Source: Planctomycetota bacterium
Lineage (GTDB): Bacteria > Planctomycetota > UBA8108 > JACQVS01
Assembly: GCA_028280485.1 (NCBI GenBank)
Contig: JANQLS010000041.1
Coordinates: 1-64,000, forward strand
Direction of reading: 5' to 3'
Length of the DNA stretch: 64,000 nt
Shown: positions 1 through 8,193 of the stretch, piece by piece
How positions within the stretch are numbered: position 1 is the stretch's first letter
How the letters are laid out: every line of letters begins with the position of its first letter
Program-made: the position numbers and the translations under genes
The notes under the pieces: model-generated
The model's input: the letters and a program-made list of their open reading frames with translations, nothing else
Databases searched by the model: none
What the model was told of the DNA's origin: nothing

Positions 1-133
1 GGCTTACAGCCCTTAAGAATTTTGCTTATTACATCACTCTCAATGACGACATCAATATCTCTTATTGAGATGTCTGACATCATTAACTCTTTAAAACGAT
101 GATTGAAGAGTGGGTTGATGTGAATTGCCATCC

Positions 134-157
134 CGGCTCACGGAGTGAGCCGACTAC
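134..157 (-). repeat. GTAG-headed palindrome (CGGCTCAC type)
   Basis: On the minus strand a GTAG tetranucleotide is followed by a stem of CGGCTCAC paired with GTGAGCCG. The same stem occurs at 21383-21406 and 23109-23132, and a copy with a GTGG head is at 56665-56688. The rest of bases 1-199 shows no convincing gene. The start of the window (about 1-13) resembles part of a GGGC/GCCC hairpin repeat also seen near 22930. Confidence 0.75.
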
Positions 158-199
158 TATGAAGACGTTTCTCATTGGGAGACGGCCAACTTGAAATGA

Positions 200-541
200 T
201 TATTTTTTCTTCTTCTTTGGTGGCAGCTGACTCACAAAACTTAAACTCAATTTCACCCATGATTGAAGCTGTTTTTTGGTTTTGAATCCTAGAGGATCCA
301 CATAGATAAAACCCGTTAGTGGCTTACCCGTAAAATCCATTTCTCGGGTATGGGCTCTTTTCAAAGCTTTTTCGTAATTGTCGGGTCCCACTCGAACCAT
401 CAGGGTTTCTTTGACGACTCCACAAGACATATGCCCCTTCACCATAAAGGCGATGCCCCCGAACATCTTTTTCTCAACTACCTTGGGAACATCTTCATAA
501 ACTGCTCGTAAGCGCTCGGCTATTTTTTCGCTGTAGGGCAT
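200..541 (-). CDS. TfoX N-terminal domain protein
   Basis: A 113-residue protein that consists of little more than a TfoX N-terminal domain (Pfam TfoX_N). The visible family features are the KKMFGGIAFM block near residues 24-33, the LMVRVGP block near 47-53 and the MDFTGKPLTGF block near 68-78. The C-terminus ends in a run of lysines. Stand-alone TfoX_N proteins are common in bacteria and their biochemical role is not settled; the link to competence regulation comes from two-domain gamma-proteobacterial TfoX and should not be carried over. The start codon lies 22 bases inside the 3' end of the upstream membrane-protein gene, so the two are probably translated from one message. Confidence 0.85.
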   Translation of the reverse strand: MPYSEKIAERLRAVYEDVPKVVEKKMFGGIAFMVKGHMSCGVVKETLMVRVGPDNYEKALKRAHTREMDFTGKPLTGFIYVDPLGFKTKKQLQSWVKLSLSFVSQLPPKKKKK

Positions 542-963
542 TCGTCTTCTTCTGAATTTGATTGGGATTCGTGTTTGAAGTGGAAGGCTATTCTTACTTC
601 ATCTTTCACGAGATAACCAACTCGATATGCTAAGATGGGGATTCCAATCATAAATAATAAACTAAGAGTAAGGATAATGATTGGTTGCCAGGGTGATTGG
701 AAGTTTACCTCCAAAATTTTAAAAATGGCACCGAGGAGTAGAGCAGGAAAAGAAATTATTCCTAAATTAAATATCCATATTTTAAAAGCAATAATGAATC
801 CTTGTTTCCATTGTTGAGCAAATGAGGCTTTCAGCTTTAGTTTCTTTTTCTTTGGCGGTTCATCGGCATTTTTGTCTTCTATATTTATCGAAAGTTCAGC
901 GCTAAGCGTTTCCAGCTTATCGATACTTTTTTGTAGGTTATCAGTAGATTCTGATTTAGCCAT
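520..963 (-). CDS. small two-helix membrane protein, unknown function
   Basis: A 147-residue protein not recognised as a known family. It has a charged N-terminal half (residues 1-50) with a lysine cluster, then two hydrophobic segments at roughly 57-82 and 92-113, and a polar acidic C-terminal tail. This suggests an inner-membrane protein with both ends on the same side. Its 3' end overlaps the TfoX-domain gene by 22 bases in another frame, so translational coupling is likely. The start codon is 15 bases from the GTAG head of an 88-base repeat, which limits room for a promoter and suggests the repeat lies in or next to the 5' leader. Confidence 0.6.
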   Translation of the reverse strand: MAKSESTDNLQKSIDKLETLSAELSINIEDKNADEPPKKKKLKLKASFAQQWKQGFIIAFKIWIFNLGIISFPALLLGAIFKILEVNFQSPWQPIIILTLSLLFMIGIPILAYRVGYLVKDEVRIAFHFKHESQSNSEEDECPTAKK

Positions 964-1397
964 AACTGCAATTCAAAGTAGTCGGCTCCGCAATAGGGGT
1001 CGCTTCGCTCCTACGTTCAAGTAAGCTTAGAGCTTGAGCACTCCCTAAAGGGGCCGTGAGCCGGGGCGGAACTAGCATTAACTTTAAAAATTAAACTAAC
1101 TTTCTACGATTATATATTCAGGCCACCCTGCCCAAAATTATATTTTCAGTTCAGTACGCGAGATTTCAAGCCCGAAGTGTCAACGAGGGTCAGTACTGAG
1201 AAATATAGATGGCAAAGAAGTCATTTCAAAATCAGATATCGTGTTAAATTGAAATCCAACGCAATTAAAAGTTTAAAATTAATCGTTGGCACTCGCTTAC
1301 GCTTCGCGCTTGAAATACGAGCCTACTACTAAAAAAAGCTTCAGGCTCATCAGAGCCTGAAGCTTTTTAGATTTTCATAGATAAAGCGCTTTGAAAC
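964..1397. repeat. intergenic region with long GTAG repeat, divergent palindrome and terminator
   Basis: This 434-base gap holds no gene. It contains an 88-base repeat at about 978-1066 starting with GTAGTCGGCTCCGCAATA, a second copy of which lies at 18820-18907. A degenerate CTCG/CGAG palindrome with a CTAC end sits at about 1282-1328, and a terminator follows at 1332-1369. The AT-rich stretch between 1075 and 1260 shows nothing I can identify. Confidence 0.7.
1332..1369. terminator. bidirectional rho-independent terminator
   Basis: A perfect stem of GCTTCAGGCTC and GAGCCTGAAGC with an ATCA loop is flanked by an A run on the left and a T run on the right, so it can act in either direction. 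It lies just downstream of the minus-strand cytochrome gene that ends at 1398, which is its likely user. Confidence 0.85.
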
Positions 1398-1841
1398 TTA
1401 ACGTTTCTTTTTCTTATGAGCTTTGTGACAACTACCACAAGATTTCCCGATTCCCTTGGCGGCTTCTCCGGCAGCAGCGGCATCTTTTTTATTGGCAGCT
1501 TTAATGACGGCTTTAGTTGCAGTGTCTAAAGTTTTACAGGCGTCAGCCCAAACTTTATCTGGGCAACGTTTGTCGGCCATCATGATGTAACTTGATTCGT
1601 TGAGGAGGCTGGCTAACTTGATGACATCGTCCCAGGCTTCAGGATCGGTTTTGGCTTCGCCGATAGCTTTTCTCAAATCACCTGAAAAGGGTTTAACCAA
1701 ACCGCTCATCAAGTGTTTGGTAAGTAATGGGCGCTTTTCACCTTTTTGAATCTTCGCAGTTGAAGGCTCAGGGTTGAAAAGGAAGAGGGTGGTTAAGAAT
1801 CCTGCGACTAAAAGAGATGCGATGGCGTAGCGAGCTTTCAT
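1398..1841 (-). CDS. secreted cytochrome c with C-terminal heme motif
   Basis: A 147-residue protein with an N-terminal signal sequence (hydrophobic to about residue 22). A single CxxCH heme-binding motif (CGSCH) lies near residues 135-139, close to the C-terminus, followed by a lysine-rich tail. The placement of the heme motif at the end of a helical, Ala/Lys-rich domain of about 120 residues fits the cytochrome c-prime (class II) fold, a four-helix bundle with heme attached to the last helix. A role in periplasmic electron transfer or gas binding is an inference from the fold. The gene stands alone, with a terminator right behind it. Confidence 0.8.
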   Translation of the reverse strand: MKARYAIASLLVAGFLTTLFLFNPEPSTAKIQKGEKRPLLTKHLMSGLVKPFSGDLRKAIGEAKTDPEAWDDVIKLASLLNESSYIMMADKRCPDKVWADACKTLDTATKAVIKAANKKDAAAAGEAAKGIGKSCGSCHKAHKKKKR

Positions 1842-2127
1842 AGTGATGTCCGTTTCCTATTTAAAAGCTAAGTGAACAGAAATAGATTTTATGCTTCAGT
1901 ACTCCAATAACATGAAACTACCTTGGATAGATCTAGCGTGAAATATTTCGCATCGATCAGTTGGAGTGTTCATGGTATGACGAGGGAACAAGAATTGTTT
2001 CTCTAGGAGTAGTGAAGACCCAATCTTATTTTACACCCAAGTTGGGCGGTAGATTCAAGAGTATTCAAGTGGAATCAAGCTCTCAAATATCTAATTTAAT
2101 CCTATTTGGTAAACCCTTAGAAAATCA

Positions 2128-2958
2128 TTAGAGTTCCCTCTTTTTATTTTTTAAGAGAAATTTTCTGAGGGCTTCAAGTTTGTCGGTATTGATATGGTCG
2201 ACCTTGTGGTCTAGGAGAACTTTCCAAACTATTGGATCTTCGGGGGTTGCCCAAAATCGCACTCGACGTTTCTTAGCGTGTGCCTTTTTGATGATCGATT
2301 TGAGTTTCTTTTGTTCCTCTTCAGGGAAAGGCCCTTTACCTCTCCACTTGAAGAGTTTCCCCCAACGCTCGCTGATCAAGGGAATGAAGTGGGCTGGTTT
2401 TTTGGAATCTAAGTTACTAGGGCGGCCATCCATAGCGACCCAGCGAACTTTTTGTTTCTCGACCGTTTCGAACGGGCGATTACCACTCAGTACGGCGGTT
2501 ACGGCTCCTTGAGTCACTTTGCCATTTTCAACTTTCGTGAAAATTTTCGCGTACTTTTTAAGGAGTTCTCGAAGAGCCAGGTAAGTGGGTTCAGCTTTCG
2601 ATTTGATATCGATCAACAACTGAAATTCTTTTCCCTCGGGATAAATCTTTCCTTCAAATTTTTTAACTCGCTCGGCGAGGGGCTTTAAGTACAAGCCTTC
2701 TAAAGTTCGAGTTTTGGAGAGTTCAAATCGAGTGTGGGCCACGAGGAGCTTCCCTTCGACCAAAAAGATATCGGCTTCAACGCTCGAAAATCCTTGATCG
2801 AGAGCATCGAGCAAGGGGCGCTTATGAAGATAATCATTATGAGCGTGGGCTTCAGCTAAACGGCTGGCAGGCTTCTTTTTGTTTTCGGCTTGAAGATCTA
2901 AACCGATAACCGTTAAGAGGACCAACAAGGTGCTCGAGATCAATGTGGAATGATTCAT
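2128..2958 (-). CDS. secreted PI-PLC/GDPD-like phosphodiesterase domain protein
   Basis: A 276-residue protein with a signal peptide (residues 1-24). The first block AEAHAHNDYLH gives the paired histidines typical of the TIM-barrel phosphodiesterase superfamily (PI-specific phospholipase C / glycerophosphodiester phosphodiesterase). It is followed by GFSSVEADIFL, with the conserved Glu and Asp metal or catalytic positions, and LLVAHTRFEL with a second histidine. LLIDIKSKAEP matches the strand that carries the next acidic residue. Substrate cannot be read from sequence: phosphodiester lipid head groups or sugars are possible. It is the last gene of a minus-strand run and begins 13 bases after the EVE-domain gene. 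Confidence 0.8.
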   Translation of the reverse strand: MNHSTLISSTLLVLLTVIGLDLQAENKKKPASRLAEAHAHNDYLHKRPLLDALDQGFSSVEADIFLVEGKLLVAHTRFELSKTRTLEGLYLKPLAERVKKFEGKIYPEGKEFQLLIDIKSKAEPTYLALRELLKKYAKIFTKVENGKVTQGAVTAVLSGNRPFETVEKQKVRWVAMDGRPSNLDSKKPAHFIPLISERWGKLFKWRGKGPFPEEEQKKLKSIIKKAHAKKRRVRFWATPEDPIVWKVLLDHKVDHINTDKLEALRKFLLKNKKREL

Positions 2959-2971
2959 GATGGATTCAGTT

Positions 2972-3439
2972 TTACTTCTTCTTTGAACCCAGAGATTTAA
3001 TAAATTTAAAGTGCTCCGGGTCGACGGGTTGAATAGAAAGACGTTGGCCTCTTTTGATGACCATCAAGCCATCGAGTTCTTCGTGGTTTTTAAGCTCATC
3101 CAATGAAACAATTTGCTTGAACTTCTTTTTAAACTCTACATCCACCATACACCAAATCGGGTTCTCTTCCGTTGCTTTTGGGTCGAAGTATTTGCTTTTT
3201 TTATCTCTAGCGGTGTGATCAGGGTAACTTTCTTTACAAACTTTAGCTAAGCCGATGACTCCAGGTGGTTTTGCGTTGGAATGGTAGAAGAGAACTTCAT
3301 CTCCCACGTTCATGTCATCGCGCATGATGTTACGAGCTTGATAATTGCGAATTCCGTCCCAAGGGGTTTTACCATCGTTCTCTAAATCATCGATGGAATA
3401 AGCATTAGGCTCTGATTTCATTAACCAGTATTTCTTCAT
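2972..3439 (-). CDS. EVE domain-containing protein
   Basis: A 155-residue single-domain protein of the EVE family (related to the PUA-like fold and to human THYN1). The family start MKKYWLMKSEPNAYSIDDL is present, followed by WDGIRNYQARN near residues 28-38 and GDEVLFYHSN near 46-55, the region forming the ligand pocket. EVE domains are associated with binding of modified nucleobases in DNA or RNA. The gene lies between a DTW-domain tRNA modification enzyme and a phosphodiesterase on the same strand with gaps of 32 and 12 bases. A role in recognising a modified nucleotide is plausible but only inferred. Confidence 0.9.
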   Translation of the reverse strand: MKKYWLMKSEPNAYSIDDLENDGKTPWDGIRNYQARNIMRDDMNVGDEVLFYHSNAKPPGVIGLAKVCKESYPDHTARDKKSKYFDPKATEENPIWCMVDVEFKKKFKQIVSLDELKNHEELDGLMVIKRGQRLSIQPVDPEHFKFIKSLGSKKK

Positions 3440-3471
3440 TTCACTTCTCGTTTTTAGCTTTCAAACTTGGA

Positions 3472-4137
3472 TTAGATGGGTGACACGTCACCTCTTTTAA
3501 ATTTTCCTCGAATATGAAGAATTCGGTTGGCCGCATTCTTCAAGAAACTTTCTAGCTCATCGGCTTTTTCATTAAAACCCAGTGACCGAATCGTCCAAAT
3601 CGCGGCCTCAGCGGTGTTCAATTGCTCGCCTCGTTGCGGATGGGGTTTTCTCAGTCCCATTGAGGGTCGAGCCTCATCAGGTAGCGTTACAAATTGGAGC
3701 TTTCTAATCCCCGGTAAACGACGGGACATTCTACGGGCTTGTTTCCACGTGGCATCCAAAATGACAAATGAGGTTTTTCGTTCGTCACTTAGCGATGGAA
3801 AATCATGGGAGATAACTTTTGCTTCTGGAATCGGAAAAAGAACGTAAAACTCACGATTCGGATCTTTAAAATACTCTGAGTCAAAAGGCTCCCCCTTCCA
3901 GCCATGTCCCAGAAGTTGAGAAGAGGCAATGGAATGATGAGCAATTGTGCCAGTGTTACTTTGCCGGTGCACTTCTTCAGCGTGTTGAATAAAGAGGAAC
4001 TCAAAAGGCAGTTCGATTTTTGGAAGCTCATCGCAAACACAGAGGTGAGGAGTTAACTTACAAATGTCACACCTTGAGTATCGATGGTAATCATCGATAG
4101 GCAAATCTGGATTTTTGCGACGATTCGTTTGAGCCAT
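3472..4137 (-). CDS. DTW domain tRNA-uridine aminocarboxypropyltransferase-like protein
   Basis: A 221-residue protein with the features of the DTW (TapT/Tsr3-related) family. Four cysteines near residues 21-32 (CDICKLTPHLCVC) form a likely zinc site. FIQHAEEVHRQSNTG near 50-63 is the SAM-binding region. FVILDATWKQARRM contains the D-x-T-W motif that names the family. PSMGLRKPHP and QLNTAEAA complete the core. E. coli TapT transfers the 3-amino-3-carboxypropyl group of S-adenosylmethionine to U47 of tRNA, and a similar RNA reaction is expected here, though the target base is not provable. The gene starts 5 bases after the symporter fusion ends, so the two are probably cotranscribed. Confidence 0.88.
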   Translation of the reverse strand: MAQTNRRKNPDLPIDDYHRYSRCDICKLTPHLCVCDELPKIELPFEFLFIQHAEEVHRQSNTGTIAHHSIASSQLLGHGWKGEPFDSEYFKDPNREFYVLFPIPEAKVISHDFPSLSDERKTSFVILDATWKQARRMSRRLPGIRKLQFVTLPDEARPSMGLRKPHPQRGEQLNTAEAAIWTIRSLGFNEKADELESFLKNAANRILHIRGKFKRGDVSPI

Positions 4138-4142
4138 ACTCG

Positions 4143-6791
4143 TTACTCGTTCTCTTTCGACTGAGTATCATAGAGAGTCAAGCCCGTTAAGTCTTTATCC
4201 TGGGCTCCACTGAAGCTCGAAACTAGAATCCCGATGAGGATACAAGTCATCATTCCTATTCCTGCAAATAAGAAGAAGTGAGTATCCGTTGATGTTTTTA
4301 CTATGTAGAGAACGATCGCACTTACGATAAATCCCGCTAAGGCTCCCGTTGCAGTTCCTCTACGAGTAAAGATTCCTAAGGCAAAGAGCCCCGCTAAACC
4401 TCCTCCGAAGAGTCCTAAAATTTGGAGGTAAACATCGAAGATCGACTTACTCTGAACGTATGCCATGTAAAGGGCAAAGCCCGTTCCTAATACCCCTAAG
4501 ATGATGGTGAGTTGCTTAGCTAAACCTAAATAATGTTTATCCGGTAAGCCTGGTTTAAATCGTTTGTAGAAATCAGTGGTGATGGCCGTCGAGCAAGAAT
4601 TCAATGCTGAGTCTAAGCTCGACATACTGGCTGCAAATAAACCTGCGATTACGATTCCCGCGATTCCCTGGGGAAGTTCAGTGGCTACAAACCAAGGAAG
4701 GATGCTTTCGGTGTTGCCGGCAGGATTTAAGTTTTCGGGATGCGCTCGATAGTAAACCCAAAGCGCTGTTCCCAAGCCGAAGAACAATAGCGAAGCAGGG
4801 ATCACTAAGAAGCCACCCATCCAAAGGGATCGTGCTGCTGATTTTTGGTCGGGAGTGGTTAGATACCGTTGTACGACAGCTTGATCAGCTGAGTAGGGCA
4901 TCAACTGCTCTAATATTTTACCGACGACGACGACCCAAACGGCCGTCGTGGTGAAATCCCAAGTCCAATTGAATTGGTGAAACTTATTCGCTTCCTGACC
5001 CGCTGAAAAAATTTCGCTCCAACCGCCATCCAGATCACTCGCGATACCAAACAGAATCAGTAACGCTCCACCGGCTAAAACGATGACTTGAAGTACATCC
5101 GTCCAAATGACGGCTTCGATGCCTCCCATGACGGTATAGAAGGTGGCTAAAACTCCCATCATTAAAATGGAAACGTAAATGTTTAAGTTTGTCACCGTAG
5201 ATAAAGCTAAGGCGGGCAGATAGAGAACGATTCCCATTCGACCGATTTGAAATAATACGAATGAAGCACTCGCCATACAGCGAACTGCTGTGCTGAATCT
5301 TTTTTCTAGATACTCATAGGCCGTCGTCACATTGAGCTTTCGGTAAAACGGTAAGTAAATGTAAATGGTGATGACAGCGGCGATACAAATCATCATGTTG
5401 GCCCAAAAGTAAACCCAATCCGTTCTGAAGACTAAAGCCGGGATCGCCATAAAGGTGATCGCAGAGAGTTGGGTTCCAAAGATGCTCAATCCAGCTGCCC
5501 ACCAGGGAATGCGTTGGCCTCCGAGAAAGAATTCTTTGGTACTTTCGCCTGCACTTGAAGTGTAAATCCCGACTCCCACCAGTACAGCTAGGTAGATGGC
5601 GATAGTTAAGTAGTTCACCCAGCCGAAGGATCCTTGAGTAGAGTTCAACTTAGCTATCAAAATTCGATTCGAACGAACCGCGGGTCTAGATTCCCCTCCA
5701 GGAATGATGATGTCTTCATCCCATTTGACAGCCGTTGTCGTTACTAAATTGAGAGGAAGCGGAGGAGCTTTCAACCACTTTTCTGTCACGGTGTGATAGG
5801 TGTAGTGAATTTCATTTGGGAAGCCGGGGTGTTCATCCTTTAAATCTTGACTCCAATAACGACCATCAGCGCCTCCGATGATGTGAATGCCGGATGATCC
5901 GATAGGGAGGCCTGTTCCAGCCATAATACAAGTGGGAGAGTCAGGGATTTGATGCCAAGCCTCGGCGGCTTTCTTCGAGATTTGAGATGGGATCAACTTC
6001 CAGGCATCTTTAAGGAGAGTCGCTTTTCCCTCGGCATCAATTTTTCTACCGCTGAACATGAACAGGCAATCTTGACGGCCGTCGTGTTGGGCTACGGCGA
6101 TGGGTAGAACTCGACTTGACGCATTCGCAGGCCAGGGAAGGGTTTCCCATTTCAGTTCGGAACTCTTCGGCAAATTGGAGAGCTTCAGGCGAAATACTTG
6201 CGGCTTCGAAGTGGTGTCTCCCTTCATATTGTGTTGCCCACCGACGATGTAGATATCGCCACCCAGTTGAGCGCCACTGGCGAAGGCGGTGGCTTGGGGT
6301 AAGGAAGGTAAGGCGATGGTGCTCCCATCTTCCAGGGTCAAGGAGCTTGAAACTTCAACAGTGTTGGAAGCAGCATTCCACTTCATCACAAACACTTCAG
6401 AGTGGCAAACATCTTTATCACAACCTCCGATCGCGATGACTCCGTAGGAAGTTGAAATTGAAACTCCATAACCCGATGGTTTGGGGAGCTTTGCCTTTGC
6501 AGTGATCCATTCTCCTTTTGCATCTCCTTCAGGCTTTTTTGTCATCACAAAGATGCGATCGTGCCAAACCTTGGGATGGCCATCCCAAGGTCGTCCGTCC
6601 GGAAAGTTGGCTCCACCCGCGACTAGGAGAGCGCCGTTGCTGATGCCCGCAAAAGGAGCTGCGAAACCTGTATCGTCAGGTAGAGGTTCTAAATCGCTCC
6701 AAGTGAGGAAGCTCGATGAGCTTTTTGATTCTTGCGACTGAAGAGCAGAATGAAAACTTAAGGCGAAAAGGAGAACGAAGGCTCGTTTCAT
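4143..6791 (-). CDS. Kelch beta-propeller fused to sodium/solute symporter
   Basis: The protein is about 882 residues from the start chosen here. A signal peptide (MKRAFVLLFALSFHSALQSQ) leads into a six-bladed Kelch-type propeller of about 360 residues with repeated GG blades (LLVAGGANF, IYIVGGQH, IHIIGGADG). This resembles cyclically permuted mutarotase / N-acetylneuraminate epimerase (NanM). From about residue 392 there is a full SSS-family sodium symporter with about 13 membrane segments. A longer reading frame opens at 6833, but the start at 6791 has the signal peptide, a GAAGGG ribosome site and sits 2 bases from the end of the upstream sialate lyase gene. The fusion puts a periplasmic anomer-converting domain directly on a transporter, presumably for sialic acid or a related sugar acid. 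The lyase neighbour supports that. Confidence 0.85.
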   Translation of the reverse strand: MKRAFVLLFALSFHSALQSQESKSSSSFLTWSDLEPLPDDTGFAAPFAGISNGALLVAGGANFPDGRPWDGHPKVWHDRIFVMTKKPEGDAKGEWITAKAKLPKPSGYGVSISTSYGVIAIGGCDKDVCHSEVFVMKWNAASNTVEVSSSLTLEDGSTIALPSLPQATAFASGAQLGGDIYIVGGQHNMKGDTTSKPQVFRLKLSNLPKSSELKWETLPWPANASSRVLPIAVAQHDGRQDCLFMFSGRKIDAEGKATLLKDAWKLIPSQISKKAAEAWHQIPDSPTCIMAGTGLPIGSSGIHIIGGADGRYWSQDLKDEHPGFPNEIHYTYHTVTEKWLKAPPLPLNLVTTTAVKWDEDIIIPGGESRPAVRSNRILIAKLNSTQGSFGWVNYLTIAIYLAVLVGVGIYTSSAGESTKEFFLGGQRIPWWAAGLSIFGTQLSAITFMAIPALVFRTDWVYFWANMMICIAAVITIYIYLPFYRKLNVTTAYEYLEKRFSTAVRCMASASFVLFQIGRMGIVLYLPALALSTVTNLNIYVSILMMGVLATFYTVMGGIEAVIWTDVLQVIVLAGGALLILFGIASDLDGGWSEIFSAGQEANKFHQFNWTWDFTTTAVWVVVVGKILEQLMPYSADQAVVQRYLTTPDQKSAARSLWMGGFLVIPASLLFFGLGTALWVYYRAHPENLNPAGNTESILPWFVATELPQGIAGIVIAGLFAASMSSLDSALNSCSTAITTDFYKRFKPGLPDKHYLGLAKQLTIILGVLGTGFALYMAYVQSKSIFDVYLQILGLFGGGLAGLFALGIFTRRGTATGALAGFIVSAIVLYIVKTSTDTHFFLFAGIGMMTCILIGILVSSFSGAQDKDLTGLTLYDTQSKENE

Positions 6792-6792
6792 T

Positions 6793-7710
6793 TCAGATTT
6801 CACCCTTCCTCGCTTTAGAGAAATCGATCGCATCTAAGTCTTTTTCTAAAGACTTAAATTCTTCTTCTGTCAAGGTGTCTAAGGGAAGGCGGTTGGGCCC
6901 GCAATCGATCCCACTGGCTCGCATGGTGGCTTTCAATCCAGGAATCCCCTTGTACTTGATCGAAGTATGAATGATCTGTACGGCTTTACTTTGAAGGGAA
7001 CGGGCTAATTGAGTGTCGTTATTCTGATAGGCTTCTCTAATTTTCAAAAACAGGGGTGCCATGTAGTTGTAAGTGCTTCCTACCTGACCGTGAGCGCCGA
7101 CGGAGAGCCCGGCTAAGAACATTTCATCGGAGCCATAGAAGAATTTGAGCTCATTTCCGTATTGATCGATGCAAGCTTGAAATCGATCGACATCAAAGGC
7201 GCTGTACTTGATGCCCGCCAAGCTTGGGATCTTTTGGGTAGCGAGGTCGATGAACGAGGGCATGTCGAAGGCCGCACCGGTGAGTCTCGGGATGTGGTAG
7301 TAATAAAAAGGGAGGCTCGATGCGACATCGGTGATGGACTTGAGACAGTCGATCAGCACCCGTTCATTGGAAGGGGTGAAGTAGGAAGGGGGCACGGCCG
7401 AAATGGCATCGGCTCCAATTTCGGCTGCGTGAGAAGCGAGCGCTTGGGCTTCGTGTAAGCAATCACGACCCACGTGAACGATGACCGGAATGCGCTTGTC
7501 AGTTGCTTTAACAAATTCCTCAGCCACCATTTTTCGTTCGTTAACGGTCATGGAAACCCCTTCCCCGGTACTCCCTCCCACAAAGAAGCCCTCGACCCCT
7601 TCGTCGATTTGACGATCTACGAGAGTGGGAATGAGCTCAGGGTAAAGAGATCCATTGGGGTGAAAAGGGGTGAACGTCGCTGCGATGAGACCTTCGATGG
7701 GGGAGTCCAT
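6793..7710 (-). CDS. nanA: N-acetylneuraminate lyase-like aldolase (DHDPS family)
   Basis: A 305-residue class I aldolase of the DapA/NanA superfamily. Visible motifs are FVGGSTGEG near residues 42-50 (the GxxGE pyruvate pocket), FYYYHIPRLTG near 135-145 carrying the catalytic tyrosine, and GIKYSAFD with the Schiff-base lysine near residue 168. The YYHIP and GIKYS contexts favour sialate lyase over dihydrodipicolinate synthase. The enzyme would split N-acetylneuraminate into N-acetylmannosamine and pyruvate. The next gene in the same direction is a Kelch-symporter fusion, so the pair looks like an uptake and cleavage unit for sialic acid. No kinase or epimerase for N-acetylmannosamine is adjacent. 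Confidence 0.85.
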   Translation of the reverse strand: MDSPIEGLIAATFTPFHPNGSLYPELIPTLVDRQIDEGVEGFFVGGSTGEGVSMTVNERKMVAEEFVKATDKRIPVIVHVGRDCLHEAQALASHAAEIGADAISAVPPSYFTPSNERVLIDCLKSITDVASSLPFYYYHIPRLTGAAFDMPSFIDLATQKIPSLAGIKYSAFDVDRFQACIDQYGNELKFFYGSDEMFLAGLSVGAHGQVGSTYNYMAPLFLKIREAYQNNDTQLARSLQSKAVQIIHTSIKYKGIPGLKATMRASGIDCGPNRLPLDTLTEEEFKSLEKDLDAIDFSKARKGEI

Positions 7711-8193
7711 AAATCAACCTAATTCATTATTGTGGAAACGCGCCCTCTGGGGCCTCGTTTCAACCGTTCTGGGAATCCTTCAATAAGACTCGCTCTGCTT
7801 TTCCTGCCAGTGAAGGCGTGGCTTTAACACAGATTGAAGCCTGAATTTTGAAATGGGAGCCTATGATTCTCTCAAATTACCCCGGGATCATCGAAGGCCT
7901 CACTGAACTTTTTTTCTGCTGATTCGGAGCTTGCTTCCTCTGAAGTTTGGTTTATATTTTGTAAGCTATAAAGCAGAGTGGGGAAAAGCCCCCTCAATAT
8001 AGGTTTATTTCTGTCTTTTCGTCCTTGAAGGCCCTTAATTTCCGAACCCAGGGTTCATGAAAATGGGGTAAGTTCAGAGGCGGGAAAATTCATAAGTCAC
8101 ATAAATTAAAAAACTTAGTCGCTTATCCCTGCCCTTACCAGGTAACGGATTGAACCTTACCAGGTAAGGTGTTGGGCTGCTGAAGGAACGGGT
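7711..8193. other. divergent intergenic region
   Basis: This 483-base gap separates the minus-strand sialate operon from the plus-strand coiled-coil gene and must hold both promoters. Apart from the paired palindrome at 8134-8168 I see no gene, repeat family member or riboswitch in it. Confidence 0.5.
8134..8168 (+). promoter_or_regulatory. tandem palindromic operator candidate
   Basis: The odd-length palindrome CTTACC-A-GGTAAG occurs perfectly at 8156-8168 and with one mismatch at the last base at 8134-8146. The two copies are spaced exactly 22 bases apart, about two helical turns, and the second ends 25 bases before the start codon at 8194. Two same-face dyads next to a start codon suggest cooperative binding of a dimeric repressor. 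The regulator is unknown. Confidence 0.5.

Noticed and set aside
6116..6439. 107-codon plus-strand open frame inside the Kelch domain
   Set aside because: Antisense to a well-conserved Kelch propeller; no independent support.
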